Shown here one piece after another: positions 8,550 through 19,007 of a stretch of DNA of 64,000 bases. The notes under the pieces are model-generated. The model did not search any database. It saw only the letters and a program-made list of their open reading frames with translations, and was not told the origin of the DNA. This DNA comes from Histomonas meleagridis (Eukaryota; Parabasalia; Tritrichomonadida; Dientamoebidae), in NCBI GenBank assembly GCA_020186115.1, contig WSYJ01000157.1, positions 186,001 to 250,000 on the forward strand, given 5' to 3'. Position numbers and translations under genes: made by a program. The stretch's first letter is position 1. The number at the start of each line of letters is the position of its first letter.

Positions 8550-9806
8550 TTACATTTGTTCAATGAATTTATCTTCTTTAAAATCTTCTGCAAAAGGATC
8601 TTCTTCAATATTTGATATGGATATTCCTGTTGTAAATGTATTTGTAGTTTCATTTTCCTTTTGTTCCGAAACTTCATTAATTTCTTCTTTTTTACTTCGA
8701 ACACGAATCAATAACACGACAAGTAATGATATTACAATAATAACTACAACTACAACACAAACAATAACAATAATTATTGTTGTTTTATCATCGTTTGTTT
8801 GTAATTCATTAGTGAAAAATATTGTATAGAAATTAGAATAATAACTATAGTATGTTGTATAAATAATAAGTGAATAATTATAATAAATAAATTCCGTTTC
8901 AATATAAGAAAATGATGATTCGCTTATAAGCAATGAAAATGATTTTGTTTGTGTTGCATAACCAGTTAATGAAAACGAAATCGATAATGAAATTGTTAAT
9001 ATATATGAAAAAGATATTGTTTGATCGCTTTGAAAAGATTTGGTAAATGTATTTGAACACGTAAATGTATTCGATTTGGTAAATGAATTTGAAAATGTAT
9101 TCGAAAAATTGAATTTCGATGCAGCAAATGTGTTCGTATTCGAAAACGTATTCGATTGTGAAAATGCAAGTGTTGGCATTAACGAACAGCCTTCAAAAGT
9201 GTCTGCGGTTACATATAAATTTCCAAAACTTCGATCAATGTAATCCTTCGGTACCATAACTGCTGCAGAAACATTTGCAAATGCATTTACTCCAATGTAT
9301 GGCTCTTTTGTTCCATAAAAGTAAATACATTTTAGATTTGGACAGGATGAAAATGCAGAACCTCCAATTTCTTTGACATTTTCTCCAATTATAACATATT
9401 CCAAATTACTGCAAAAACAAAAAGCAGAAACTCCAATTGCTGTGACTGAAGAAGGAATTGTGATGTTTGATAACTTAGGACAAGATGCAAATGCATAATT
9501 CCCAATTGTTTCGACATTTTCTCCAATTACAACATATTCCAAATTATTGCAAAAACAAAAAGCAGAACCTCCAATTGATGTAACCAAGTTGCCAATGTGA
9601 ACATACTTCAGCATTGGCCATTCACTGAATTCGCTACTCAAAATTGAAACATTTCCGTATATCATAACACAAACAGCTGAATGCGAATATTCGTCTGCAT
9701 AATCATTTTCGTTGTATATTAAAAGTGTATTATTTTCAGTAATATATATTTGAAATGCATTAGTGAAAAATAAAACAAAAAGAAATGAAAAATAATTTGT
9801 TTTCAT
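8550..9806 (-). CDS. BspA-like leucine-rich surface protein
   Basis: A 418-residue type I surface protein. It has a signal peptide (MKTNYFSFLFVLFFTNAFQ), then LRR_5/BspA-type repeats at about 55-185 (VTSIGGSAFCFCNNLEYVVIG, ETIGNYAFASCPKLSNITIP and similar), a Ser/Thr/Asn-Phe stalk made of SNTF repeats (about 195-260), a Tyr-rich stretch, a membrane segment (IIIVIVCVVVVVIIVISLL) and an acidic tail ending DPFAEDFKEDKFIEQM. BspA-like proteins are an expanded trichomonad surface family implicated in adhesion. The frame is open upstream to 10571, but that extension begins with TTG; the Met at 9806 gives a clean signal peptide and is preferred. Stalk, anchor and tail are nearly the same as in the protein at 22864. 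Confidence 0.8.
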   Translation of the reverse strand: MKTNYFSFLFVLFFTNAFQIYITENNTLLIYNENDYADEYSHSAVCVMIYGNVSILSSEFSEWPMLKYVHIGNLVTSIGGSAFCFCNNLEYVVIGENVETIGNYAFASCPKLSNITIPSSVTAIGVSAFCFCSNLEYVIIGENVKEIGGSAFSSCPNLKCIYFYGTKEPYIGVNAFANVSAAVMVPKDYIDRSFGNLYVTADTFEGCSLMPTLAFSQSNTFSNTNTFAASKFNFSNTFSNSFTKSNTFTCSNTFTKSFQSDQTISFSYILTISLSISFSLTGYATQTKSFSLLISESSFSYIETEFIYYNYSLIIYTTYYSYYSNFYTIFFTNELQTNDDKTTIIIVIVCVVVVVIIVISLLVVLLIRVRSKKEEINEVSEQKENETTNTFTTGISISNIEEDPFAEDFKEDKFIEQM

Positions 9807-11211
9807 ATTATTTGGTTTTAAGATATTTTTCAAGAAAAATTTCACATTTAAATACCTTTTGAAATATATAATTAAGAAAGCAAAGAATATTATAGTAGTA
9901 AAAAAGAGATAATTGAGTTTTGCACCTGTAAAAATATTGAAAGAATATAATGTTTGAAGAAATCCTGATTGAAAATTAGAAATTAAATTTTTATATTGAG
10001 TAAAATTAAAATTATGAAACACATGAAATGAATACATAAATAAACCTAGAAGATCATAAAAATTTAAAAATGAGGAATTCATAAATTCATGCTTTTGCTC
10101 AAGATTCAGTATTTTTATGTTTGAACATACAGCAATCCTTAACATTTTTTCATTTATGTCAATGATTGCTATTTTCGATTTGGATTTTGAACATGAAATG
10201 GGTAAATTCTTATGAATATTTAGTGATATGAGTTCACTAAATGTTTTGTATTTGAGTGGGGTTTGGTGATTATTTTTGATAATTAAAATGTGTTTATTGG
10301 GCCTAAAAACATTGAAAAGTGTTGTATTTTCAACATAAAATTTTTGAATGGAGTTATTGAAAAAAATCAAAAAAACGATAAATTTGTTTTTGTTATTTTT
10401 TATCGTTTTCATTTCACCTGTTAAGAAAATTTTTGGCATTTGAATTGCACGAACATCGTTTTTCTGTAGGAATTTGGCATAAACCGCCGTTATTGGTATT
10501 GAAAAAATTGTGTGTAAAAAATGTAACGCATTGAATTTCTTTTGGTTTCTAAGAGATTTAACATTTCCCAATAAAAAATGTATGAAATCAGAATGGATTA
10601 ATATTAAGTCATCATGATGAATAGAAGTGGCTTGTATACATGGAATTTTTTAAATGGATACTTTGAAGTTGAATTTTTTGATTTGAAAATTTGTGAAATC
10701 TATTGATAAAAAAATATGTTCGCTATAAAAACCATGAACTGTGTATAACATATATTGAATCAAAGACAATACCTTTGATGATAAATGGCTTTGAAAAATT
10801 GCAAATTTAATTCTTGATACATTGATTTTTATATTCTGAAATTTCAAAATTGAAGTTTCGAGCATATGCGAATTACTGTGCTCTGCTTTGTAATTGATTT
10901 TGAACATTTTAAATATTGCTTTTAGATTAAAAAACGATACTACATGTGCTGTAAGGGTAATAAATAGGGCTATTCTTAGAAAAACGACCCAAAAACATGA
11001 TTTTTTCATGTTTCAAGACGACGTTTTGATGAAGGCCGCTACCAAATGTCCATCGGTTAACACAAAAGTTTAAAATTTCACGGTTAAATGTTATGAAATA
11101 CTTTGCATAATATAAGTTTTTCAATTTAAGCCTAATCACTAAATGATGTCTGCCAATGCTAAAAAATAAACAAATACAAATAATTATATATGCACTTTTA
11201 AAATAATACAA
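9807..11211 (-). pseudogene. Degenerate upstream copies of a surface-gene 5' part
   Basis: Upstream of the BspA-like start the frame stays open to 10571 and contains a second signal-peptide-like start at 10412 (MKTIKNNKNKFIVFLIFF...). It is followed by about 200 residues with a hydrophobic segment. A second frame at 10650-11009 (MKKSCFWVVFLRIALFITL) and overlapping pieces up to 11211 show a similar order: signal-like start, Ile/Lys-rich stretch, then hydrophobic Phe-rich helices. A related stretch precedes the truncated BspA-like gene at 21317. I read these as relics of a repeated gene part; a real membrane protein starting at 10412 cannot be excluded. Confidence 0.35.
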
Positions 11212-11623
11212 TGAACACCATTTGCGTCATCATTTTAGTGATAAATTTGAGAAATAAAACAAAAAAACTGTTTAAGCATTGCGATAATTTGACACGTTTA
11301 TCGAAGCTTCATTCTTAATATATATGAAACTTTAGTCATCCGGATGTCTTACAATTGTTTAAAGACAGAGAGAAGAAATTGTTTTAAATTGTATGATCAT
11401 CACCTTGATAATAAAATTGAAGAATAATCACTTTGCTTGAATACTAATTTGACTTAGTTCATAATAAACAATGTAATTTGTACTTTAACAACATTAATGT
11501 GATTGCAAGTAACACTGTAGCTACAGTGCATTAGCGCATTCGCATATCAAAATGTAAACTCTTTTTATATTTAAAAAATTCATAAGATGAAACTATTCAT
11601 ATGTAAATAATAAAATAATAAAA
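11212..11623. other. Intergenic, no gene seen
   Basis: AT-rich gap before the 3' end of the RINT1-like gene. No feature could be supported. Confidence 0.6.
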
Positions 11624-13468
11624 TTAGAATTTTAATTTCATATTTGATAGTGACGCTGTTATAAAGTGCTGGTAATCATCTTCTGATATTTCCAGGTTCA
11701 AATATTGTTCTTCTTTTTGCGTTAATGCGATTTTTGCGCTTCTTAACATTCTTAAATCTGCTGCGCCCAAAACGCTTATCATTTTATCAAGGTCCACCAC
11801 GAACTGATCGATAGCCTTTTCGTTTGACCAACCAATTCTTTTGATTAACATTGAATAAACGCAATTATCAATTTCTTTTGCAATATTTGGCATAAAACCG
11901 TTTTCGAAAAGTGACGCGTCGAGCACTTTTCTAATTTTTGAAATATTCGATTCAATTATTTGTAAAGCATTCAAAAGTGACGGTGTGACAGAACCGTTTT
12001 GCCATTGAATTTTGTCTTGATTTAAATATTTTTCTGCATTTTTCTTAAATAATTTTATAATTTCATTGGAAAGAATATTACAAAGTTCATCACATTTTTT
12101 CTTGGAATTTTTGGAATCTTTATCAAGACCTTTTGTTTGACAATCATCAAGTTCGAAAATTTCATTTAGTTGAATCGAAATTAAATTAAATGTATTAATA
12201 ATCAATGATTTCTTAATGTAATCGTCGATTTTCTTAAATGATTTATCGAGAATTGAAAATATATATTTATCCGCATGTAGGATACATTTCTTGATATATA
12301 AATGTCGTGAATTTGATGATAAAACTGTTGGAAACAACTCATATAATTTGCATAATGAATGTGTTATGGATAAAGGAAAATCATTACTGCCCTGATCAAT
12401 AACTGATTCTACTGATTTGGAGATGGTTTTCACTTCGATAGACATCCATTCTTCACCGATTTTTTGGAACATTAAATCTGATAATAATTGAAACTTAATA
12501 ACAGAAACTGATAACATCCATTGATCAAAAACAACAGAGTGTTCAAATACGTTCCGATAAAATTCACATTTCCCATCATTAAACGATAAAACTTGTAAAA
12601 CACATTGATGAATAAGCGATGAGGTTACTCGGTCCATTAACGGTTTCTTGGCATATTTTTCGGGGTACGACAGGATGATCAAAATGGATTGAATCGAGAT
12701 TCTGAGCAAACCGATAATAAACTGAACAAGCGAAAAGTTGTTTTCTAAGCCTGAGTTTTGGCAATGATAAATAAACCGTGTGGTAAAAATTTCAGATGCT
12801 TCTTTAGATAACTGATCTTCCCAGTTAGGATCGGTTTGACGGATTTCATCAATTAAATGATAATATGACATTGATTGTGAAGAATATTCTTTTTGGTCAG
12901 AAAGAAATATAGAACTTAGCGAATCTTGGTTGCAAACTGAAAATGTATGAAGCTTTTCATTGAGTTGAGAATATAATTTTTTCCTTTGACCTGATTTAGC
13001 TTCATCAACTTTTTGTTGAAGAAGTTTTTTAATGTTTGTATAACCATTGGTATCACATTCTTTAACATATTTCTCCAAATCACTAAGATTATTTATGTTT
13101 TGAAGTGAAATCAAGGCTAAATTCAAAACTTCATTTGTGTGATAATACTCATTGAGAACGTCTATTCCAAGTATGCTAGAATCAAAATTATTTTGACTGG
13201 ATTTATAAATTTGGTTATAATTATTTTGAAGATTTGATAAATTTGCTTCATGCTCTTCCATGCTTAAATTTTTAGATATCAATTCATTAAATTCTTGTTG
13301 CAAATCTTTTTTATTGCTCTTTAATTTGTTTAAAGATTTTTCAAGCTCCTCGATTTTTTTCTCAGATTCTTGGATTATTGAATTCAAGTGATCTGGGTTT
13401 TCGTATAGATCAATAATATTTTCTTTTTGAAGAATAGAGGATAATAAGTCGGAGGAAATATCTTCCAT
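11624..13468 (-). CDS. RINT1/Tip20-like vesicle tether
   Basis: A 614-residue protein with an N-terminal coiled coil (about residues 28-75) followed by an all-helical region. The order and features fit the RINT1/Tip20 family of CATCHR tethers, which act in retrograde Golgi-to-ER transport as part of the Dsl1/NRZ complex: a coiled-coil start, a conserved 'phenylalanine-x-x-W' helix (VFDQWMLSVSVIKFQLLSD), and a C-terminal helical bundle containing VVDLDKMISVL. The match is by architecture and short segments, so another CATCHR or helical tether is possible. It is divergent with the exonuclease gene at 13603. Confidence 0.45.
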   Translation of the reverse strand: MEDISSDLLSSILQKENIIDLYENPDHLNSIIQESEKKIEELEKSLNKLKSNKKDLQQEFNELISKNLSMEEHEANLSNLQNNYNQIYKSSQNNFDSSILGIDVLNEYYHTNEVLNLALISLQNINNLSDLEKYVKECDTNGYTNIKKLLQQKVDEAKSGQRKKLYSQLNEKLHTFSVCNQDSLSSIFLSDQKEYSSQSMSYYHLIDEIRQTDPNWEDQLSKEASEIFTTRFIYHCQNSGLENNFSLVQFIIGLLRISIQSILIILSYPEKYAKKPLMDRVTSSLIHQCVLQVLSFNDGKCEFYRNVFEHSVVFDQWMLSVSVIKFQLLSDLMFQKIGEEWMSIEVKTISKSVESVIDQGSNDFPLSITHSLCKLYELFPTVLSSNSRHLYIKKCILHADKYIFSILDKSFKKIDDYIKKSLIINTFNLISIQLNEIFELDDCQTKGLDKDSKNSKKKCDELCNILSNEIIKLFKKNAEKYLNQDKIQWQNGSVTPSLLNALQIIESNISKIRKVLDASLFENGFMPNIAKEIDNCVYSMLIKRIGWSNEKAIDQFVVDLDKMISVLGAADLRMLRSAKIALTQKEEQYLNLEISEDDYQHFITASLSNMKLKF

Positions 13469-13590
13469 TATTATCTGTCAATATTTTCACTATCCTGTGA
13501 ATGTTCACAGAATAAAATTTGAATGAATTTTCTGCCATTTCTGTTGCGTGTAAACCAAAGAAGTTTTAGAATGAACAATTCGTTCCAAAA

Positions 13591-13602
13591 AACGTTTTTT
13601 AA
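13591..13602. promoter_or_regulatory. AACGTTTTTTAA start-proximal motif
   Basis: AACGTTTTTTAA directly abuts the ATG at 13603. It belongs to the AACGTT-type motif set and lies in the 134-bp divergent region shared with the RINT1-like gene. Confidence 0.4.
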
Positions 13603-16395
13603 ATGGGAGAAGTGATTCGGTTTCAATCCGAATCCGATTTATTATCATATGAAGAAGTTCCATGGGCCCTCTCTGAATCACACGAAGTTGAATTTTTCAC
13701 TGGAAAAATTTTTAATGTCACATTAATTTCAGTTGAAAACCCAGACTTTGAAGATTATCTTATAAAACTTGATGATGGATCTACAATTGCCCTTGATCTC
13801 GAGTGGGAAAATGAACTTTCTCTATTTCAATTCTGCACATCAAAGGGAGTATTAATTGTTAGACATCCAAAAGGACCTGGAAATAAAATTTTACATAACT
13901 TTTTGGCCAGCCATAACTTTTATGCAAAAGGGATTAATAATGACTTAAAAAAACTCAAAGAAAAATTTGGAGAAAATTTCTCAACACAAATTGAAGATAT
14001 TGCTAAAACTAGACTTTCTCCATATGGGCACTCACAAAATTTTATGGAAATGACAAATAAATTTGTTGGTAATCCAACTGTTACATTCAAAGATATCAGA
14101 ATCACAAAGTCTAATTGGGATAGTCCGGTTCTCACAAAACGTCAAGTATTATATGCTGCTTTTGATGTTGTTGCCTTATTTTGTTGTTATCCAAACTTCC
14201 CTCCTCCGATGAAAATCCAAAAAACTCATCAACCTGTACCACAACGTCCGCATAAAACTCCACAACGTATACCTTTCTCACAAATCGACATTCCTAAACG
14301 CGTTCGTCCTGTCAAAGAGAAGAAAGAAACTATTACCAAAATTATCCTTAAAAAGACAGATGCCAAACTTGTCTATAACTATGTTATTTATGTTTCCTCC
14401 AGTCTTAATTGCATTGGTATTAGTAATCTTTCATCAAGTCTTCCTTTCAAAGATGATATTGATTTTATCTCTTCATATTCAATTGACGATAATCATTACC
14501 TATTTCTTTCTCTCCTCCATGATCATGATATAACACCATACTTCTCCTCTTTTGAGAAGGTTCCACAATGTGATCCTACAGATTTTACGGAAAGTGACGT
14601 GATGTACATTTTTAACGTTCCCCAAACGGTCAACAACGCCGATAGCATCATGATGCTTCTTTATTCATTTGGCAAAGACCATCGAATCATAATTTATGAT
14701 TATTATATTAGAATACAACCTCACAACTCACAATCTTCACTTCGTACATATTCTTTTTTACCATATATAAAATTTGGCGATACACATCTTGATGTATATA
14801 CAATTCCAAGTTTTTTACCAACAATTCGGGCAACTTTACCACATTATTTTACCGAACCTGACGTGGATAACTTATTTTCACCATACGGAACAATTGTTTC
14901 GAAAGAGTTTTTAAGAAGTCGTACTGAACAAGAACCGAAAACTATATTAATAAAGTATAAAACTGTTGAAGAAGCCGAACTTACGATCGCTTCTGTCAAC
15001 TACACTAAAATTAATGATTTTACTGTTTATGTCTGTCGATTTGTCGATGAAAATCACACTCGGTTTTTGCGGAATTTCGAGCTAACTGTACATGAAATAA
15101 TTGATGATCGGTCACTTCGACAACGTTTCGAGAAGTATGGCGACATACTTCAAGCTCATTTTGATTCAAGATTTAATGTTGGCCGTGTTCAATTTTATCG
15201 ACAAAAAGCTGCACTCGCTGCACTTTCGTCTGAGCCAAACACAACAATTTGCCCTTATGGAACGCTTGCTTTTGTCCGAAATCTTCCAATGGATATCACC
15301 AACGAGCAAGTCCTTGAACTTACCCAACAGTTCGGTACTGTCCTTAACTTCATGTTCCGCGAGCTTGACCCTTATATGAGGACTGCAATTGTTGAGGTTA
15401 CATATTCGAAACAAGAAGAAGCTACTGCCCTTAAAAAAGCTTACCACTTGAAAAAATATTGCGGACGTGAACTTGAAATAAATGCAATTTCCCCAAATGA
15501 TGCCGAAGCACCTATTTGGAAAATGCAACAAAGGAAAAATTGGATTTCAATTTATTCAAACGATTTATCAAAAGAAAAGATTTACGAAAAGTGCTCGGGT
15601 TATGGAACGGTTTTAGAGGTGCTCCAATTTGACGATCGATTTTATGTCAAATTCTTTGAACCAAATCAAGCAACTTTAGCACTTGAAAAGCTTGATTTTG
15701 AAAACTGTGGAACAGTGTCAGTGAATCAGTTTGTTTATGATATCTGTCCTGATGATTTTGAGATTGTTCAACAAGAATTTCATCCACGAAAATATACTCC
15801 ACAACAAGTAATGGCACTTGCCATTGATCCTGTTCCACAATCTTTAGACATCAACAAAATTAATGAGATTCTGAATGGTTTACAAAACTATGAAGCAAAG
15901 TTTACAATATCACATGAATTTGAAGGCAGAAAACGTGCATTGATATATACACAAAGCAAGCGAATGGTGAATATAATACATGGTAGATTTCATAACATTA
16001 AAATCGAAGGTGAGTTATTACCATTAAAATCATATCGAGTTGACGAAATACCATTTGGGCCAAAGAAATATCCATTCAAGGATTTACACTCACCAAAGAA
16101 GATGCCAATTGTCATTGATCCAATTCCAGGCTCATTAACAGTTCAGAAGATAAATGAGATTTGTGCTGAATGTGGAAAATTCGAAGCGAAAATCACTCCT
16201 TCAGCAAAGTTCGAAGGAATGAAAAGAGCTATTGTTCAGCCAAAGAATGCAAGAGCAAAAAACAAATGCTTTAAGCTCCTTAACTTAACAACCATTGATG
16301 GAATGACACTTGTTGCAGTTAGAATGAGCAAAGATAGTATTCCAAAGCCAATTGGATATGTTGAGGAGGAAGATGTTGAAGAATTTATTGATTGA
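13603..16395 (+). CDS. DEDDy 3'-5' exonuclease with RRM domains
   Basis: A 930-residue protein. Residues of about 50-195 form a DEDDy-type 3'-5' exonuclease: motif I IALDLEWE (D65, E67), motif II NNDLKKL (D114), motif III YAAFD (Y184, D188). All four acidic residues and the tyrosine are present, so it should be active. A Pro-rich linker follows. At least three regions resemble RNA-recognition motifs: about 405-485, 490-545, and most clearly 555-632 (LAFVRNLPMDITNEQVLEL then AIVEVTYS); 645-700 and two C-terminal related segments (AIDPVPQSLDINKINEI and VIDPIPGSLTVQKINEI) may be further copies. The likely role is RNA end processing or decay. The ATG is preceded by an AACGTT motif. Confidence 0.8.
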   Translation: MGEVIRFQSESDLLSYEEVPWALSESHEVEFFTGKIFNVTLISVENPDFEDYLIKLDDGSTIALDLEWENELSLFQFCTSKGVLIVRHPKGPGNKILHNFLASHNFYAKGINNDLKKLKEKFGENFSTQIEDIAKTRLSPYGHSQNFMEMTNKFVGNPTVTFKDIRITKSNWDSPVLTKRQVLYAAFDVVALFCCYPNFPPPMKIQKTHQPVPQRPHKTPQRIPFSQIDIPKRVRPVKEKKETITKIILKKTDAKLVYNYVIYVSSSLNCIGISNLSSSLPFKDDIDFISSYSIDDNHYLFLSLLHDHDITPYFSSFEKVPQCDPTDFTESDVMYIFNVPQTVNNADSIMMLLYSFGKDHRIIIYDYYIRIQPHNSQSSLRTYSFLPYIKFGDTHLDVYTIPSFLPTIRATLPHYFTEPDVDNLFSPYGTIVSKEFLRSRTEQEPKTILIKYKTVEEAELTIASVNYTKINDFTVYVCRFVDENHTRFLRNFELTVHEIIDDRSLRQRFEKYGDILQAHFDSRFNVGRVQFYRQKAALAALSSEPNTTICPYGTLAFVRNLPMDITNEQVLELTQQFGTVLNFMFRELDPYMRTAIVEVTYSKQEEATALKKAYHLKKYCGRELEINAISPNDAEAPIWKMQQRKNWISIYSNDLSKEKIYEKCSGYGTVLEVLQFDDRFYVKFFEPNQATLALEKLDFENCGTVSVNQFVYDICPDDFEIVQQEFHPRKYTPQQVMALAIDPVPQSLDINKINEILNGLQNYEAKFTISHEFEGRKRALIYTQSKRMVNIIHGRFHNIKIEGELLPLKSYRVDEIPFGPKKYPFKDLHSPKKMPIVIDPIPGSLTVQKINEICAECGKFEAKITPSAKFEGMKRAIVQPKNARAKNKCFKLLNLTTIDGMTLVAVRMSKDSIPKPIGYVEEEDVEEFID

Positions 16396-16599
16396 AATTT
16401 TTTCTTCTTTGATCAAAAGTGTCAAAACTTTATTGAAAAGTGGCAAATTCAAGTGTTTTTTAGATATTTGTAAACATTTGTTATCAACATTTTATTGGTT
16501 AAAAATTTAATGGAAAGTTTCAAAATGAATGAGGAATAAATGAATGTGTTGCTTTAGATAAATATTATAATATTTGTTATTTTAAAGTGAAAAGCCACA
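16396..16599. other. Intergenic, nothing recognised
   Basis: AT-rich sequence between the exonuclease gene and the decayed DUF3447 gene. The left limit of the decayed gene is uncertain here. Confidence 0.5.
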
Positions 16600-16796
16600 A
16601 TTATGATATGAAACACAAAAATTTATTAATTTCACATATTTGTTCTCATAAATTTAATGAAAAATATCATTTCGATGAAATTTATTAGAAGTTTAAGATG
16701 TATCTTCAAATGATTACAAGATTTCCACATGAAAATGTATATTTACCTATATCATTTATTAATACATTATTCATAAACAAATATTTAAAACATTTA

Positions 16797-18441
16797 CCGT
16801 CAGTGGATAAACTCGAAACACTGGATAAACTCGAAACAGGGGGGGGGGTCATTTTATAATTTTTGAAATTTCATTAAAAACATTAAAAAACTGTTTTTCA
16901 CTTCATTTTTTTAATGTTATCATCAAGAGATAGCAGAATATTAAAATTATTCGCTGCTGTAAGGTCACACAAGTCAAAATACTACCAAATGGTAACTGCA
17001 GCCGAGGAAAATCCAGGTGTCATACGACCAATTGCCAAAGAGTTCTTCGTTTCCACAAATTATTTTTATGGTGTCTTAATATCGTACGAACTCGGTTTAG
17101 ATACAATAGCGGATTTGGGTTCAAATAAACATAAAAAACATCCGGGAACAGCACTTTATTTGAACCCACGATATCAAGAAGAATTAAAACAATGGATTAT
17201 CAAGAGAAATAACAAAAACAAAGCACCAAATGTTGAAGAAATACAAAACAAAGCATATACATTCAGAGTTGAACAAATTAAGTTTGCCAATGCATTTGCT
17301 GATCTTATAAAATCACAAAAAGTCAAAAACGAAGTTAATATAGAAGTAATTAAACCCGAGGTGGATTGGGTGTACAAATTTTTAAAAAAACACAAATTAA
17401 AGCTTGTCAAGCCTGATTCATTGGATATTTCACGTGCACAAGCATCTTGTGCATCAAATATTTTATTTTGGTTAGATAACATATTTACACAAGATATTTC
17501 GTTTTTATTCCCCAAAAATGCAATTTTTAATATGGATGAAATGGGAATCAACTGGAATGACATTACAAGGGTCGCAGCATCTAAAAATTCGTAAAGACCG
17601 GTTTGCAAAACTCAAAATCAAATCAATAATCATTTTTCTGCTGTGATTACGTTTTCAACGAATCATGACTTCCCGATGCCATTTTTGATTAGGTGGTCTA
17701 TTAAATGTTCCACAAGTGTTAAAAAATTTATCTGATGAAAAAAACTTCCCAATTTATGCAAATACGAATGGTTCAATGACACAAGATTTATTTTATGAAT
17801 ATTCGATTTCTTTCACCAATTGGATTCATTCGTATGAAGAAAGGAATGGTATGGACCCCGATCAACCAATATTGTTGTTTTTGGATTCCCATACATCAAG
17901 ATAAAACCCAAAAGCGATAAAAAATTACCGAAAAAATAATATTATAGTATGCACTTTTCCGGATTATTTGACACACATCATTCAACCGTTTGATGTTGTA
18001 ATTGCTGCACCATTACGTGCATATTATAAAAAAATTGTTCGAAAGCTTAAAGCCAAATATTTGGAAAAAAATAAATCGGAAAAATTGACACTTGATCAAA
18101 AAAGAGAAATAATAATACTTGCATTGATTTCATCAATGCAAACTGTTATCATTGACATTAATACTGAAGCAGCATTCGATAGCACTGGTTTTTTTCCAAG
18201 AAATCCATTAAAAGTTTTGGAAAACCCAACAATCATTGACGATACGGAAAATCCACTTTTCCCGGACGGGAAAACAACCAAACGGTTTTCTTTGGCGAGC
18301 AAAATAATAACATCTGATGATGTTTATAATTTGCTTACAGAAAGAAAAGCAAAAGAGTAAAAAACACTGTAATATTGAATTTTTAAATTTTATTTTTGTA
18401 AAATCAAAAATAACCGCTGTTTCGAGTTTATCCACTGACGG
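16797..18441. mobile_element. Pogo-type DNA transposon, 1645 bp
   Basis: A full-length element bounded by perfect 24-bp terminal inverted repeats (16797-16820, starting CCGTCAGTGGATAAACTCGA, and 18418-18441) and flanked by TA on both sides (16795-16796 and 18442-18443), the duplication expected for Tc1/mariner/pogo elements. Just inside the left repeat its inner 18 bp recur as a second tandem copy (16821-16838), followed by a run of ten G (16839-16848). It carries a broken plus-strand transposase gene and lies in a decayed DUF3447 gene. Confidence 0.92.
16914..18360 (+). pseudogene. Pogo-like DDE transposase, broken
   Basis: The first part (16914-17594) holds an N-terminal region and the start of the DDE catalytic core (FNMDEMGINW). 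After a stop at 17592-17594 coding resumes in another frame by 17716: ILLFLDSHTSR carries the second Asp, then an in-frame TAA at 17902-17904 interrupts it, then FPDYLTHIIQPFDV continues to 18360. Motifs and order match the DDE_1/pogo family (catalytic core followed by 'THxxQPxDV'). There are at least two frame changes and one nonsense codon, so this copy cannot make transposase. It could still be moved by a related enzyme because both ends are intact. Confidence 0.88.
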
Positions 18442-18695
18442 TAATTGATCTATAAAATGTTACATATTCATTTAATGATCCACTTTCTTCTTCTAAAAAG
18501 AATATCTTTCACCAGATGATATATAATATCAAAATTTGTTTGTGATTAAATTTGTTGAAGTTTTTAGATTTCATCATTTCTAGCTATGTTTGCAATTTCA
18601 TATCGATTATATCCTTTTTTAATGAATTGTTTATGAAGTTCCCAACAATTGTTCTCTGAAATTTTATAATTAGCATTAAATTTTATTATTTTTAT

Positions 18696-19007
18696 CTTTT
18701 TGCTTAATTTGATGCTTAAAATAATATTTTTAGTATAAAATTTCTTCTGTTAAATTAAATATTAATTGTTTAAGAAATAAGCAATGCTAATGGCTTGACT
18801 TTCAAAATTAATGTTTACTCTTTTTAAATTTTTTGTTGTTAAGTGAAAAATCATTATATCATTTCATTACTTGTTAAACGACACTTTTTTATTTAGATAT
18901 AAACTATACAAATATTTTTATTTGATTTTTCGGTTAATTTCAATCACTATTTGGTCATTGGTTTTACAAAACGGCTAAAAGTGACTCTGTTGGGCCACAT
19001 TGTTAGA
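18696..19007. promoter_or_regulatory. Upstream region of eS12
   Basis: AT-rich sequence with CGGTTAA near 18931 and AACGGCTAA at 18970-18978 ahead of the eS12 start. The last 20 nt before the ATG contain GGGCCACATTG, a weak match to the GGYCRWGCC core seen in three other ribosomal protein genes. Confidence 0.35.

Larger units (their letters stand above)
16600..18695 (-). pseudogene. Decayed DUF3447-type gene split by a transposon
   Basis: Minus-strand sequence on both sides of the pogo element aligns with the intact DUF3447 proteins of this window. At 18545-18695 it reads NNCWELHKQFIKKGYN then IANIARNDEI, a stop, and KLQQI (compare NDWALHKKLIKEGNN...MRNDEIEKLQEI at 52 kb). At 16600-16794 it reads KCFKYLFMNNV...CGNLVII, then after stops FHRNDIFH, a stop, and IYENK (compare KCFKYLLMNG and FHRNDIFKYLYEN). 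Stops and frameshifts are frequent on both sides. The transposon sits just before the KCFKYL segment, so insertion was into this gene or its relic. Confidence 0.75.

Noticed and set aside
9807-10571. Long open extension as the true N terminus of the BspA-like protein
   Set aside because: It begins with TTG and places a signal peptide in the middle of the protein; the Met at 9806 gives the normal order for the family.
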